A stretch of 64,000 nt of DNA from an uncultured Bacteroidales bacterium (GTDB taxonomy: Bacteria; Bacteroidota; Bacteroidia; Bacteroidales; Paludibacteraceae), in NCBI GenBank assembly GCA_934667275.1, contig CAKULK010000003.1:93565-157564 (forward strand), in the 5' to 3' direction. The notes under the pieces are model-generated. The model saw only the letters and a program-made list of their open reading frames with translations, did no database searches and had not been told where the DNA came from. The translations under genes and the position numbers were made by a program. This document shows, piece after piece, positions 26,037 through 35,410 of this stretch (position 1 is the stretch's first letter; each line of letters opens with the position of its first letter).

Positions 26037-26067
26037 GGTAGAAGGCAATTAGTCATTGTCTTCTACC
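26037..26067 (-). terminator. Possible terminator of the utilisation operon
   Basis: GGTAGAAG (26037-26044) pairs with CTTCTACC (26060-26067) around the GH36 stop codon. It is followed on the minus strand by TGCAGTTTCTC. The T run is poor. Confidence 0.4.
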
Positions 26068-28211
26068 GCTATGATTTCTATCACGTGGCTCACTAACTTA
26101 TGCGGAGTGAGCACATCAAGACCTACAGTCATCAGATAGTCTCCACTATATGTCTTGTCGTTGCATGGTAACCAACTCTGCTTGTCGGGCATGAGATTGA
26201 TTTCGCGTACATGATAATAGCGGTCTTTGTCCAACCCCATAAGACGGACGGCGTAGTTCTGCTCATCGTAGCAAGGATACTTGTTGAAAGTGAAGAGTAC
26301 ACTCTGTGATTTATCTTTGGTTACGAACTGGGTAGCAGCGTGCTCTCCCTGATAAGGAGATACCAACCGATATTCGTCGCCACCCGTAATGGCAGGGCGC
26401 AAACGCTTGTAGTTGCTTACTGCCTGTTGACAGAACTGCAATTCGTCAGGTGTCAGGTCGTGGATATTGATATCAAATCCCAATTTGCCCATCATAGCCA
26501 CATCGGTACGGAACTTGATAGAGGTAGATTTGTTCCACGATGTCACATGATTGCAGCGGATAGTGGCAGGATAGAAATAGGAATAACTATACTGTATATT
26601 CAGGCGTTCAAGGGGGTCGGTATTGTCGCTCAGCCAGAACTCCGTGAAATAGGACAATGCCTGATAGTCGATACGGCCGGAGCCTCCTGAACAGAGCATC
26701 ATAGGCAAATCTGGATACTTGGCTTTTATGCGGTCGAGTACCTTGTACAGTCCACGCACATAATCCACATACAGGTGCTGTTGCTTATTCTTCAAGTATG
26801 GGGAATAGATGTTAGTGATAGGAGAATTGCAGTCCCATTTCAAGAAAGCCAGTTGCGGGTAGTTGGTCATCAAACCATCCACTACCTTAAACACAAAATC
26901 CTGCACTTTCGGATTCGTCAAATCCAACACAAGTTGATTGCGAAAATAGTACTCTTCTCTGTTAGGCAAAGTGATAACCCAGTCTTTGTGCTTCTCGTAC
27001 AATTCACTCTTAGGGCTAACCATCTCCGGTTCTATCCAAATACCGAACTTGATGCCTTGTTTGTTTGCTTCTTCCAACAGACGAGTAACTTTGCCCGGCA
27101 ACTTGTCTTTTGTCTCCTGCCAATCGCCTAATCCTTGGTGGTCAGAGTTGCGCGGGTACTTGTTGCCAAACCAGCCGTCATCCAAAAGGAACATGTCAAC
27201 CCCTAACTTTACGGCATCCCCCATCAGACTGCACAATTTCTCTTCGTTGAAATCAAAGTATGTGGATTCCCAGTTGTTTAGCAGCGTCAGACGTTCTTTC
27301 TGCCCGTCTTTGATTTGATATAAGCGTGCCCAATCGTGCATATCACGACTCGCCTTGCCTAACCCCTGATGGCTCAGGGTAAAGAAAAATGCAGGGGTCT
27401 CAAAAGAAGTTCCCGATTGTAGTTCATACTCAGAGAAATAAGGGTTGATACCTGATATGACCCGCAGGCTATTATCCTCTATCATTTCAAAAGTGAAACG
27501 GAAATTACCTGTCCATCCAAGTTGACCCAATAGTACTTCGCCACTCGTCTCCGTAGCCTCTTCTCCAATAGAGAGGTAGAACATCGGGGGTGTGAACAGG
27601 TTGGCACGTGCTCCCAGTTTGGTGTCCACTATCTTCTTTCCATACGAAAGAGGCTTGGTAATAGGATGCGCTTCGCGTGCCCAGTTGCCGGCAAACTCCG
27701 TGAGATAATACGCACTCTCACGGAAATGCAGCATGGAACTTGCATATTTGGCAATGTGGACATTCTTTTTCTCCGCATTGGTAATAACTGTCCATGTCTT
27801 GAATACATTCTCGTTTGGATAAGTGACATAATGGAGTGCCACCTTGGTGCCATACACTTTGTCACGCAAATTGATAACCGTTTCCGTGCTTCCATCGGTC
27901 AAAGTCTGTACTGTATGGTCTTGGTAGGTCAGTAAGGTACTCGCATTGCCATCTGCATGGCGAACATCCAGGGCGGGCTCGTAGTAGTCCTCCATACCAT
28001 GGGTAAGGTAGGCCTCCGTCCCTTTGGTGAGATACTGCAAATCCGATTCGTGTAGCAGATGACGTCCAAAATACGTTTGGTACAGACGCCCGTTGTCCGC
28101 CACATGGTATATCAAGTCTGTTTCATTCGTACTTATACGAATGGTTGGTCCCGCAAATGCGCATACACCGATGATGCATAATGCTGTAAGTAAAGAGAAT
28201 CTACGTTTCAT
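26049..28211 (-). CDS. GH36 alpha-galactosidase
   Basis: 720 residues with a signal peptide (about 1-20, ending CAFA). It has an N-terminal beta-sandwich and a catalytic (beta/alpha)8 barrel with LGVDMFLLDDGWFGNKYP, GIWIEPEMVSPKSELYE, the nucleophile strand FLKWDCNS (Asp) and the acid/base FWLSDNTDP. These are the hallmarks of GH36. It releases terminal alpha-linked galactose, probably from oligosaccharides in the periplasm. It is the last gene of the susC operon, 74 bp after the GH97 gene. Confidence 0.93.
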   Translation of the reverse strand: MKRRFSLLTALCIIGVCAFAGPTIRISTNETDLIYHVADNGRLYQTYFGRHLLHESDLQYLTKGTEAYLTHGMEDYYEPALDVRHADGNASTLLTYQDHTVQTLTDGSTETVINLRDKVYGTKVALHYVTYPNENVFKTWTVITNAEKKNVHIAKYASSMLHFRESAYYLTEFAGNWAREAHPITKPLSYGKKIVDTKLGARANLFTPPMFYLSIGEEATETSGEVLLGQLGWTGNFRFTFEMIEDNSLRVISGINPYFSEYELQSGTSFETPAFFFTLSHQGLGKASRDMHDWARLYQIKDGQKERLTLLNNWESTYFDFNEEKLCSLMGDAVKLGVDMFLLDDGWFGNKYPRNSDHQGLGDWQETKDKLPGKVTRLLEEANKQGIKFGIWIEPEMVSPKSELYEKHKDWVITLPNREEYYFRNQLVLDLTNPKVQDFVFKVVDGLMTNYPQLAFLKWDCNSPITNIYSPYLKNKQQHLYVDYVRGLYKVLDRIKAKYPDLPMMLCSGGSGRIDYQALSYFTEFWLSDNTDPLERLNIQYSYSYFYPATIRCNHVTSWNKSTSIKFRTDVAMMGKLGFDINIHDLTPDELQFCQQAVSNYKRLRPAITGGDEYRLVSPYQGEHAATQFVTKDKSQSVLFTFNKYPCYDEQNYAVRLMGLDKDRYYHVREINLMPDKQSWLPCNDKTYSGDYLMTVGLDVLTPHKLVSHVIEIIAVEDND

Positions 28212-28285
28212 AGAATTACTATTTGAGGATTAGTATTGATATTATACGTTCATAAGGGGAGGTACTTCCTTGGGCCTGGCAGTGG

Positions 28286-30259
28286 TTATTCTTGAGGAGT
28301 CAGAACCATCATAAAGCCACCACCAGGTTGCATGACTACAGACAAAGTGCTCTCTGAAGTCACCTCCATAGTGCGGTATCGGTAGAGAGTAGCATCGTTA
28401 ATGTTTTCTTCGGTATCCTCATACAACTCAAGTGTATAAGTTTTTCCGTGGCATAGGAAATCCAAATTAACCACGGATGTATCTCCTGCATAGCCGCACA
28501 TGCCTCCGACGTACCATCTGTCTCCTGTCCGCTTGGCGACCACCGCATGATGACCGACCTTGGCAGAAAGGGGGCGTGTCTCGTTCCATACCACGGGAAC
28601 TTGCTGCAAATAACGCAAGATGGTTGAGTCGTGACGATAAGCGTCCGGGGTATCGCATAGCATGGCAAAATAATCATCCAACAGGATATACATCGCCATC
28701 TCATTGCAGCGTGTCCCTAACGACGAAGGCAGTCCGGGGTCCCGCGGCTGGAATACATCACGGTTGCAATTGCGCATGCTGCCGGGGGTGTAGTCTATAG
28801 GTCCTGCCAACATCCGCCCGAAGATGAACTGCATGCGGTAGTCAGGATTGGTGGAGTAGTCCCACTTGGCACACTCTTGTCCCCTGACCGCTTCAAAATT
28901 AAGGACATTCGGATATGTACGCTGCAGTCCCGTGGGCTTGCTGCACCCATGAAAGTCCACCAACAGGTGACGTTCTGCACATGCGCGTGCCAATTCCTCG
29001 TATTGGCGCATGACATCGTCGTCATCTCTATCGAAAAAGTCAATCTTCACACCTGCGGCACCCCATGCGCTGACAGAGTCAAGGTACTGGTGCGGGTAGT
29101 GCATCAGCGTGGAAGCAACCATCCACAGCCAAACGCCGACACCTCGTTCCTGCCCATATCGGATAATCTCGTGTACATCCACATCGGGATTAAATTCCGT
29201 AGGACGGAACAGATTGTTCCAACCGGCATCTATGAGCAGATATTCCAACCCGTTCTCTGCTGCGAAGTCGATATAATACTTGTACACTTGCGTGTTAAGT
29301 ACTTTGTGCCCATTCGGGAAAGGAGCATCCGGCAGGATAGCACAATGCCACCACTCCCATGTGGCCTTGCCCGGCACTATCCACGAAGTGTCTTCTATCT
29401 TGCAAGGCTCTGCCAAGAGATAGATAAGTTCGTTGTTGAGCAAAGAGGCATCATCGGTAGTCGGGATAATAATACGCCAAGGAAATGCCTCATTACCAGG
29501 GACTGTAGCGATATTATCTTCCCGCTCCTTGACCACCGTTACGAAATTGCCCCAACTGCCCATTGCGACTTCACGGGGACTCTGAGCCCAGTAGCCATAA
29601 AGACCGTCTTTGCGCTTCTGCAAGTACATGCCCGGATAGTTGTGCAGGTCTGACTCCGCCACCACAAATGTCATGGCGTTCAATGAGTCTGTCAACACGG
29701 TGGGGGTGATGGCATATTTGCCGGAGTCGATAGCAGATACGGAAGGATAGAGCGTATTACTAAGTTCCCAAGATGTAAAGTTGGAGGTCTCTCCGAATAT
29801 GACAGAAGGGTCGGACAAGAACAGGAACGGAGCCTGTTCGTTCACCACTATGATAGAGTCTTTTTCCTGACCTCTTGCCATGAAACGATAAGCAAAGCCC
29901 CCGTCGTATGCACGAAAAGCAACGCTATAACCATTGTACACCAAGAGCAATTCATTGTATGATTCCCTGATTACATCATTTTTGCCTACTACAGGATGTA
30001 CATTATCCCTAACCTTCGTTGTTTTGGCGCGTTTGGGTGTACCTCCATCCCAAATATCTCCTCCCTCTATATACATCGCTATGGGAGTGCTGGCTGTGAT
30101 TTGCACGGAATCATAGTATAGCGTATAACTTAGAGATTTGCTGTCTATAATTACCGACAGACGACTATCTGGAGAACTGATACAATGGTCTTGTCCGGCA
30201 CACGCAGAGAGCAACAGCACAAACAGGAGCGTAACAAAAACAGGTGTGGTTTTCTTCAT
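28286..30259 (-). CDS. GH97 glycoside hydrolase, lipoprotein
   Basis: 657 residues from the ATG at 30259; an ATG 9 bp upstream is the alternative. A lipobox LLSAC (about residue 20) anchors it in a membrane. It has the GH97 N-terminal super-sandwich (MYIEGGDIWDGG), the barrel with YLLIDAGWNN, GVKIDFFDRDDDDVM, LVDFHGCSKPTGLQRTYPN, NFEAVRGQE, and a C-terminal beta domain. The Asp in VKIDF is where retaining GH97 alpha-galactosidases keep their nucleophile, while SusB-type inverting enzymes have lost it. I therefore infer alpha-galactosidase rather than alpha-glucosidase activity, which fits its GH36 neighbour. Confidence 0.92.
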   Translation of the reverse strand: MKKTTPVFVTLLFVLLLSACAGQDHCISSPDSRLSVIIDSKSLSYTLYYDSVQITASTPIAMYIEGGDIWDGGTPKRAKTTKVRDNVHPVVGKNDVIRESYNELLLVYNGYSVAFRAYDGGFAYRFMARGQEKDSIIVVNEQAPFLFLSDPSVIFGETSNFTSWELSNTLYPSVSAIDSGKYAITPTVLTDSLNAMTFVVAESDLHNYPGMYLQKRKDGLYGYWAQSPREVAMGSWGNFVTVVKEREDNIATVPGNEAFPWRIIIPTTDDASLLNNELIYLLAEPCKIEDTSWIVPGKATWEWWHCAILPDAPFPNGHKVLNTQVYKYYIDFAAENGLEYLLIDAGWNNLFRPTEFNPDVDVHEIIRYGQERGVGVWLWMVASTLMHYPHQYLDSVSAWGAAGVKIDFFDRDDDDVMRQYEELARACAERHLLVDFHGCSKPTGLQRTYPNVLNFEAVRGQECAKWDYSTNPDYRMQFIFGRMLAGPIDYTPGSMRNCNRDVFQPRDPGLPSSLGTRCNEMAMYILLDDYFAMLCDTPDAYRHDSTILRYLQQVPVVWNETRPLSAKVGHHAVVAKRTGDRWYVGGMCGYAGDTSVVNLDFLCHGKTYTLELYEDTEENINDATLYRYRTMEVTSESTLSVVMQPGGGFMMVLTPQE

Positions 30260-30272
30260 ACAAAGCATAGTA

Positions 30273-31283
30273 TTAAAAAGTACTGAATTTATAGATTATC
30301 TCATGATTATATATTTCACCGGGCTGCAAGATACAACAGGGGAAAGCCGGTTGATTGGGGGCATCGGGATAGAACTGAGCCTCCAAGGCTATTCCGTCTG
30401 ACGGCTGTATATAGCGTCCGTACCGCCCGATGGCAGTTGACTCCAAGAAGCCTCCCGAATAGACCTGCATGGCAGGTAGAGTGGAAGATACGGTCAGCAC
30501 CCTTCCTGATAGCGGGGAACGCAGAACTGCCATCTTCTTGATAGTTCCTGTTTCATCAAACAAGTAACAATGATTGTACCCTTTGTTCCAAAGGAATTGC
30601 GTGTCGGTATAATCAATATCTTTGCCTATCTGTTTGAAGACGGTAAAATCGAAAGCACTCTTCCGCACGTCTGATATACGACCTGTAGGGATGAAAGAGG
30701 CATCCGTTTCCAACATTCTTTCGGATGGGATGTTTAGTTCGTGTGACAGCACATTGCCTACGCCATCCAGATTAAAATAGGCATGGTTTGTCAGACTAAT
30801 CGGCGTGGGGGCGTCTGTAACCGCATGATACGATATGTGCAGGCTTAGGTCGTGGCGCAGATGATATGCTACACTGATTTCTACGGAGCCGGGGAAACCA
30901 CCCTCACCGGCAGGACTTGTAGTAGAGAACCGGGCACTATCCTCCGTATGGTCGTGTATGGCAAATATGTGATGGTGAATACCAGTTGTTCCAGAATGAT
31001 TGCAATTACTGCCATCATTTTGCTCCAAAGTATATCGAACCCCATTTAGAGTGAATGAAGCCCCTGCTATCCGATTCGCAAAACGTCCTATAGTCCGCCC
31101 CATGAAGTTATTATCCTGCTTCCAATCCGACAACGATGGATATCCTAATAGGACCTCTCCCAACTGCCCGTTTCGGTCCGGCATTACTGCACTCAACAGG
31201 GATGCTCCTTCCGAGCACACATCTACGTAGGCACCGCTCGGGTGCGAAAGACGAAGAACCTGTATGGGCAAGTTCGCAATCAT
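30273..31283 (-). CDS. galM: Aldose 1-epimerase (galactose mutarotase)
   Basis: 336 residues. Motifs: GRTIGRFANRIAGASFTLNG, the His pair region NHSGTTGIHHHIF, SLTNHAYFNLDG with the catalytic His, and the C-terminal Glu region ALEAQFYPDAPNQPAFP. It interconverts alpha and beta galactose released by the neighbouring enzymes. The ATG at 31283 overlaps the stop of the preceding gene as ATGA, which decides the start over a GTG at 31289. No signal peptide is seen, so it is cytoplasmic, unlike its neighbours. Confidence 0.94.
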   Translation of the reverse strand: MIANLPIQVLRLSHPSGAYVDVCSEGASLLSAVMPDRNGQLGEVLLGYPSLSDWKQDNNFMGRTIGRFANRIAGASFTLNGVRYTLEQNDGSNCNHSGTTGIHHHIFAIHDHTEDSARFSTTSPAGEGGFPGSVEISVAYHLRHDLSLHISYHAVTDAPTPISLTNHAYFNLDGVGNVLSHELNIPSERMLETDASFIPTGRISDVRKSAFDFTVFKQIGKDIDYTDTQFLWNKGYNHCYLFDETGTIKKMAVLRSPLSGRVLTVSSTLPAMQVYSGGFLESTAIGRYGRYIQPSDGIALEAQFYPDAPNQPAFPCCILQPGEIYNHEIIYKFSTF

Positions 31284-33532
31284 AGACACACAAAACGAGA
31301 GACATACACATCCTCATCTACAACAGCTCTCAAAGTGTAGAGACCGGTGGGAAGATGGTTGGTTGATATAGAATACACATGACTATACGACCCGATATGC
31401 TTTCCCTGCATGGAATAGATTTCCACATCCGCCGCTTTTGACAGATTGAGGTACAACATATCCTTCGTGGGATTGGGGTAACATGTGAATGTTGTTTCCT
31501 TTACATTCTCCACTGCATCCGGCTTGGGCATCTCACCCTGATATATCTTGAATATGTACACATCTTGGCGAGCCAAGGCTTGCAGATAGGTGTATTCGTC
31601 CGTTGCATAGTCGTACACATCGCGGAATAGTTCATGTACAAGATATTGCTGTCCCTTTTGCAATGGCAGTCCTGAGAAAGAAAGTGTAAACGGATAACGG
31701 CGCGTACTAAAGTTGAATACCGCCACAAAAACCGTATCTTCTACCATGGTATAATACAAACTGGCAGCAGAGTCCTTGTCTAAAGGCAGAGCCAACGGGC
31801 GGAAGCCTTTTGTCTCGCGTGCCATCTGCATGAGTTCAGGATTGTCTATGAGTGTTTTGGCATGTTCTTTTGCCAAGTCATCTCCCGTGACGGAATAGTC
31901 ATCTCCTATGCACACCATTCCTGTTATCAGGGAGGAAGCTAAGCGCACACGGTTCACGTTTATTTGCTGGTTTTTGAACACAACATTGTCCGCATCGTTG
32001 TAACTGTACATATGGTCCAGCCACCAACCATAAGTAGAGGAATTGAGTGTATATTCCGCATCGCGTATGGAACTATACGCATCACATGCTATACGGCGCC
32101 CGTGTGCGTAGTGGAATGGAAAGATAGGGGCAATAGACAGATTGATGTACATCTTCCCTTGCGCCAGACTATCAATATAGCGCATGCCGTAGTTGTAGGC
32201 CTGAACACCTGTAGTGATTGTAGAGTCATACCAATGGTCTGCCTCCTGGATGCCATGCAGCATAAAGTCCAGCTTGACGAACTCGTATCCTTGAGCCAGA
32301 AAACGCTCTATGTATAGTTTCGCCCGAGCCTTGGTGGCAGGATGCGTAGGGTCGCAGGCACAAGCCCCTGTACGCTTGATAGGTCGCCCGTTGGCATAGA
32401 GCCATATATCTTTGTAAGTGGTTCCGTCGGTAGCACCCTCCACCTGACGGTCTGGATTGTTTGCCCAATCGACAAAGGGTGTCCAATAGATACCTGTTTT
32501 CAGTCCTTTTTGGTTGCAAGTATGTGAATAGCGTTTCAGGTCAGAGTACCCCATATTATCCCAGTACGAGTCCAAATCCATGTACATGGTACCGTCATTG
32601 TGGTAGCCGCGTGTAACAAGACTGTCTGCTATATAGGTTGCATTCTGCGTAGCATTCATATAGGATATTTTCGTTTGCAGCACGCCCCAACTATTCCACA
32701 CAAACGGTTTGCCGGCATTCCATGCCAAGCGGGGTGTCACCTTTGCATTTAAGTCGCCGAAGGTCTCCATGGCATCACGCCAATCACCGAATTTGCCCAC
32801 CATAACCAATGGGGATTCTATAGATGTGCCGCACAGAGAACCATGAGGAAGAGAGTCTCGGGTGTAATGGTCACTTGCTCCGCCGTACACAGACAATGCA
32901 ACAATCTTGTTGACGGACTCGGTAGTTGTTGTCACTCCCGTCTTCCAATCCGTATGCGTGAGGGAACCCAATACCAATCCCTCATTACTTGCCAAGTTGT
33001 ACAACAACCCGACTTCATAACTCGTACTTGTCTGCCCAAACGCACACGATTTGTAGCGAATCCACTCGTCATTGTCAAACGGGACAAACAACGTACGGTT
33101 TTCCGTGGCGGGAAGAACCGATGCTGTGGTAGCAGTCGTGTTGACAGGTGCCATATAGTTGGTGCGGACAGGAGTATCTGCCTCAATCCTTACTTGCGTG
33201 AGGATATAATCTTGGTCCTCATACAGGTTGTAGGAATGAACCAATGTGGTGTGTTCATTCAGTTGTGCCGTGATGATGACCTTGCGCCCTGTACCGAAGG
33301 AATCCGTAAGGGCCTCATCTGTTACCGACTGGATAGCAAGGTCGGACAGGCGATATTCCTCACTTCCGATTTTGACTTTGGCTACATTGCCTGCAAGTAT
33401 CTGTGCAGTGCCTTGATATATATCAACGCTCCCTGTATCTGTCAGGGTCATACGCCAAGAACCAACTGTGTATTCCGTTGCCCACATACAGATGGAGAGC
33501 AACAATGCAGGAAGGAGAAATATACGCTTCAT
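31280..33532 (-). CDS. Clan GH-D glycoside hydrolase (alpha-galactosidase-like) with T9SS sorting domain
   Basis: 750 residues with a signal peptide (about 1-18, ending CMWA). The N-terminal third is a beta-sandwich. The barrel carries FVWNSWGVLQTKISY, MYMDLDSYWDNMG, GLKTGIYWTPFVDWA, the nucleophile-type strand YEFVKLDFMLHG (Asp) and a later ACDAYSSIRD (candidate acid/base Asp), the layout of GH27/GH36-type enzymes. From about residue 683 there is a type A T9SS C-terminal domain (CYPNPTKDMLYLNLSK, then IYSMQGKHIGSYSH and LPTGLYTLRAVVDEDVYVS), so it should be secreted or attached to the cell surface. The exact GH family is uncertain. Confidence 0.85.
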   Translation of the reverse strand: MKRIFLLPALLLSICMWATEYTVGSWRMTLTDTGSVDIYQGTAQILAGNVAKVKIGSEEYRLSDLAIQSVTDEALTDSFGTGRKVIITAQLNEHTTLVHSYNLYEDQDYILTQVRIEADTPVRTNYMAPVNTTATTASVLPATENRTLFVPFDNDEWIRYKSCAFGQTSTSYEVGLLYNLASNEGLVLGSLTHTDWKTGVTTTTESVNKIVALSVYGGASDHYTRDSLPHGSLCGTSIESPLVMVGKFGDWRDAMETFGDLNAKVTPRLAWNAGKPFVWNSWGVLQTKISYMNATQNATYIADSLVTRGYHNDGTMYMDLDSYWDNMGYSDLKRYSHTCNQKGLKTGIYWTPFVDWANNPDRQVEGATDGTTYKDIWLYANGRPIKRTGACACDPTHPATKARAKLYIERFLAQGYEFVKLDFMLHGIQEADHWYDSTITTGVQAYNYGMRYIDSLAQGKMYINLSIAPIFPFHYAHGRRIACDAYSSIRDAEYTLNSSTYGWWLDHMYSYNDADNVVFKNQQINVNRVRLASSLITGMVCIGDDYSVTGDDLAKEHAKTLIDNPELMQMARETKGFRPLALPLDKDSAASLYYTMVEDTVFVAVFNFSTRRYPFTLSFSGLPLQKGQQYLVHELFRDVYDYATDEYTYLQALARQDVYIFKIYQGEMPKPDAVENVKETTFTCYPNPTKDMLYLNLSKAADVEIYSMQGKHIGSYSHVYSISTNHLPTGLYTLRAVVDEDVYVSRFVCL

Positions 33533-33570
33533 AAGAATTATAAAATGTTATATGATTAGGATATAAAAGT

Positions 33571-33602
33571 CAACGTAAGGCGGCGAATGCCGCCTTACGT
33601 TG
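33571..33602 (-). terminator. Intra-operon hairpin terminator/attenuator
   Basis: Perfect 14-bp stem CAACGTAAGGCGGC/GCCGCCTTACGTTG with a GAAT loop, followed on the minus strand by ACTTTTATAT. It lies 10 bp after the FG-GAP gene stop and 38 bp before the next ATG, within the susC operon, so it probably lets only part of transcription reach the enzyme genes. Confidence 0.8.
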
Positions 33603-33612
33603 CACGAGGATG

Positions 33613-35346
33613 TTATCGGATTTGTCCGAGGATACTGTATTTCACTCCATCCTTTTGGATATAGAACTCACCGTTCTCAAAGACCTTGACACATTCTGTG
33701 GTAACGCTGACATTATCCACAGCGGACATATTCGGGCTGACAAAAGCAGAGCAAGCATTGGCTTGGTCTATTGCCTGTACGCCAAACGTGTACGTGCCGG
33801 CAGGGATGTTGAAATGATATTTGGTCGTATTCAGATAGTTGACATACCCTCCGGCAACCTTCTGTGCGCCGGTTGCAAGGTCTGCAGGATTGAGCATCCA
33901 TACTTGTCCGTCTGCATTCTTTACGTACACGTTGTAGCGCAATGCAGCAGCGGGAGTGTGGTCATCCGTGGCTGCCTCCCATGACAAGTCATAGCCGTTA
34001 GCCGTCTCGGCAACCGTTACATTTACAGGAACAGACGGTGCCTGGTTAGCCGTCTCAATCTTGTTGATTGCCTCGCCGTCACGCCAACCGCTGTTGAGGT
34101 CAGACCAGCCACTGGTCTGTACGTCCAGTGTCTTATCCCCGTTGAGGTCCACCAGGTTCATGGCACCGCCACGCGCGCAGATGTCTGCCAATCCGCAATC
34201 CTTGTAAGCAACCTCTGTGAACACGCCGTCTCCCGAACCATAGGCAATTACCTGTGTAGGCCAACCGATATAGGCAAAGTCCATGAAGCCGTCGTTGTTG
34301 ACATCACCCACAGACACCACTGCCTGTCCACCCGTGAGACCGCAACTATCCAACTTGGTGAATGTGCCGTTATTGTTCATCCATACCGAGGCTGCATTGT
34401 TCCAACCGTTGTTCAGGTCGCGACCCAATTCAATTATCTCGTTCCAGCCATCGTTGTTCACATCTGCGAAGAAGGCAATACCTTGGTTTTGAGCGTGGTC
34501 GAAAGCAATGTCTGCCTTGGTAAAACTACCCTTGCCATCGTTCAGATACATATACACGGCACCGTTGCCCTGCGTCTCGCCATCCGATTTCAATGCAATG
34601 TCGCTGTAGCCTGTTACCAGAATATCCATATAGCCGTCGTTGTTGGCATCACCTACTGTGATACCGCCGCCATTGATTTGGTCGAACACTTCCGCACCGA
34701 TAGTTGCTTTGCCATCAGCAAACTCGAAGACGCCTTTGTTGTTACGGAACAACGCAGTGAGACGTCCGTGTTCTCCATCCCATTTTGCGCCGGCATTTCC
34801 CGTGAGTACGATATCCATCCAACCGTCGTTGTTGTAGTTAATGACTGCTATCGAGTGCTGGGTGTTGTCATTGCCTTCGCCATAGATACCGGGGAGGTAG
34901 TTGTCCATGTCTTCTTCAAAGGCATAATTCTCTGCTGCACCCAAATTCTTCATCACCATTGTGATGGTAGATGTGCCGTCCATAGAACCTACAAGTACGA
35001 GGTCGAGATTACCGTCATTGTTGTAGTCAATCCATGCAGCAGATGCCTGCTGTAACGACTGGAAGTCCTCGCTGAGTTCTACTTTGGTGTACACACCGTT
35101 GTTGTTCTGCAGGAGTCCTACGTACTGGCGGTCGGAATTTTGACCGCCGATGTAGAACAAATCAAGGTCTCCATCGTTGTCATAATCTCCGTAAATCATA
35201 GCACAAGCAGCCATCTCGTTAGGGAGCGGAGATGTGCAATCCTCGGCACCTGTTTGCAGGTTACGGACTTCAAATGTGGCAGGAGTAACTGCCAGCATGG
35301 TTGCAGACATGATAACCGCTGCAACAGAAAGTAAACACTTCTTCAT
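33613..35346 (-). CDS. FG-GAP/VCBS repeat surface protein of the utilisation locus
   Basis: 577 residues with a signal peptide (about 1-19). Residues 50-400 hold at least six FG-GAP/VCBS-type repeats with Ca2+-binding loops such as DYDNDGDLDLFYIG, DYNNDGNLDLVLVG, DANNDGYMDILVTG and DVNNDGFMDFAYIG, which would fold as a beta-propeller. A fibronectin-III-like domain follows (about 425-540). The C-terminus, KVFENGEFYIQKDGVKYS, looks like a short Bacteroidales C-terminal tag also found in the protein at 50522-52495. It occupies the place of SusE/SusF glycan-binding proteins, directly after susD, so surface glycan capture is the likely job. Confidence 0.82.
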   Translation of the reverse strand: MKKCLLSVAAVIMSATMLAVTPATFEVRNLQTGAEDCTSPLPNEMAACAMIYGDYDNDGDLDLFYIGGQNSDRQYVGLLQNNNGVYTKVELSEDFQSLQQASAAWIDYNNDGNLDLVLVGSMDGTSTITMVMKNLGAAENYAFEEDMDNYLPGIYGEGNDNTQHSIAVINYNNDGWMDIVLTGNAGAKWDGEHGRLTALFRNNKGVFEFADGKATIGAEVFDQINGGGITVGDANNDGYMDILVTGYSDIALKSDGETQGNGAVYMYLNDGKGSFTKADIAFDHAQNQGIAFFADVNNDGWNEIIELGRDLNNGWNNAASVWMNNNGTFTKLDSCGLTGGQAVVSVGDVNNDGFMDFAYIGWPTQVIAYGSGDGVFTEVAYKDCGLADICARGGAMNLVDLNGDKTLDVQTSGWSDLNSGWRDGEAINKIETANQAPSVPVNVTVAETANGYDLSWEAATDDHTPAAALRYNVYVKNADGQVWMLNPADLATGAQKVAGGYVNYLNTTKYHFNIPAGTYTFGVQAIDQANACSAFVSPNMSAVDNVSVTTECVKVFENGEFYIQKDGVKYSILGQIR

Positions 35347-35410
35347 TGTTTTAATAGATTTGTTGGTTGAACATATTATTTGCTATATCTGTCAATTGAT
35401 ACCCCAATCA

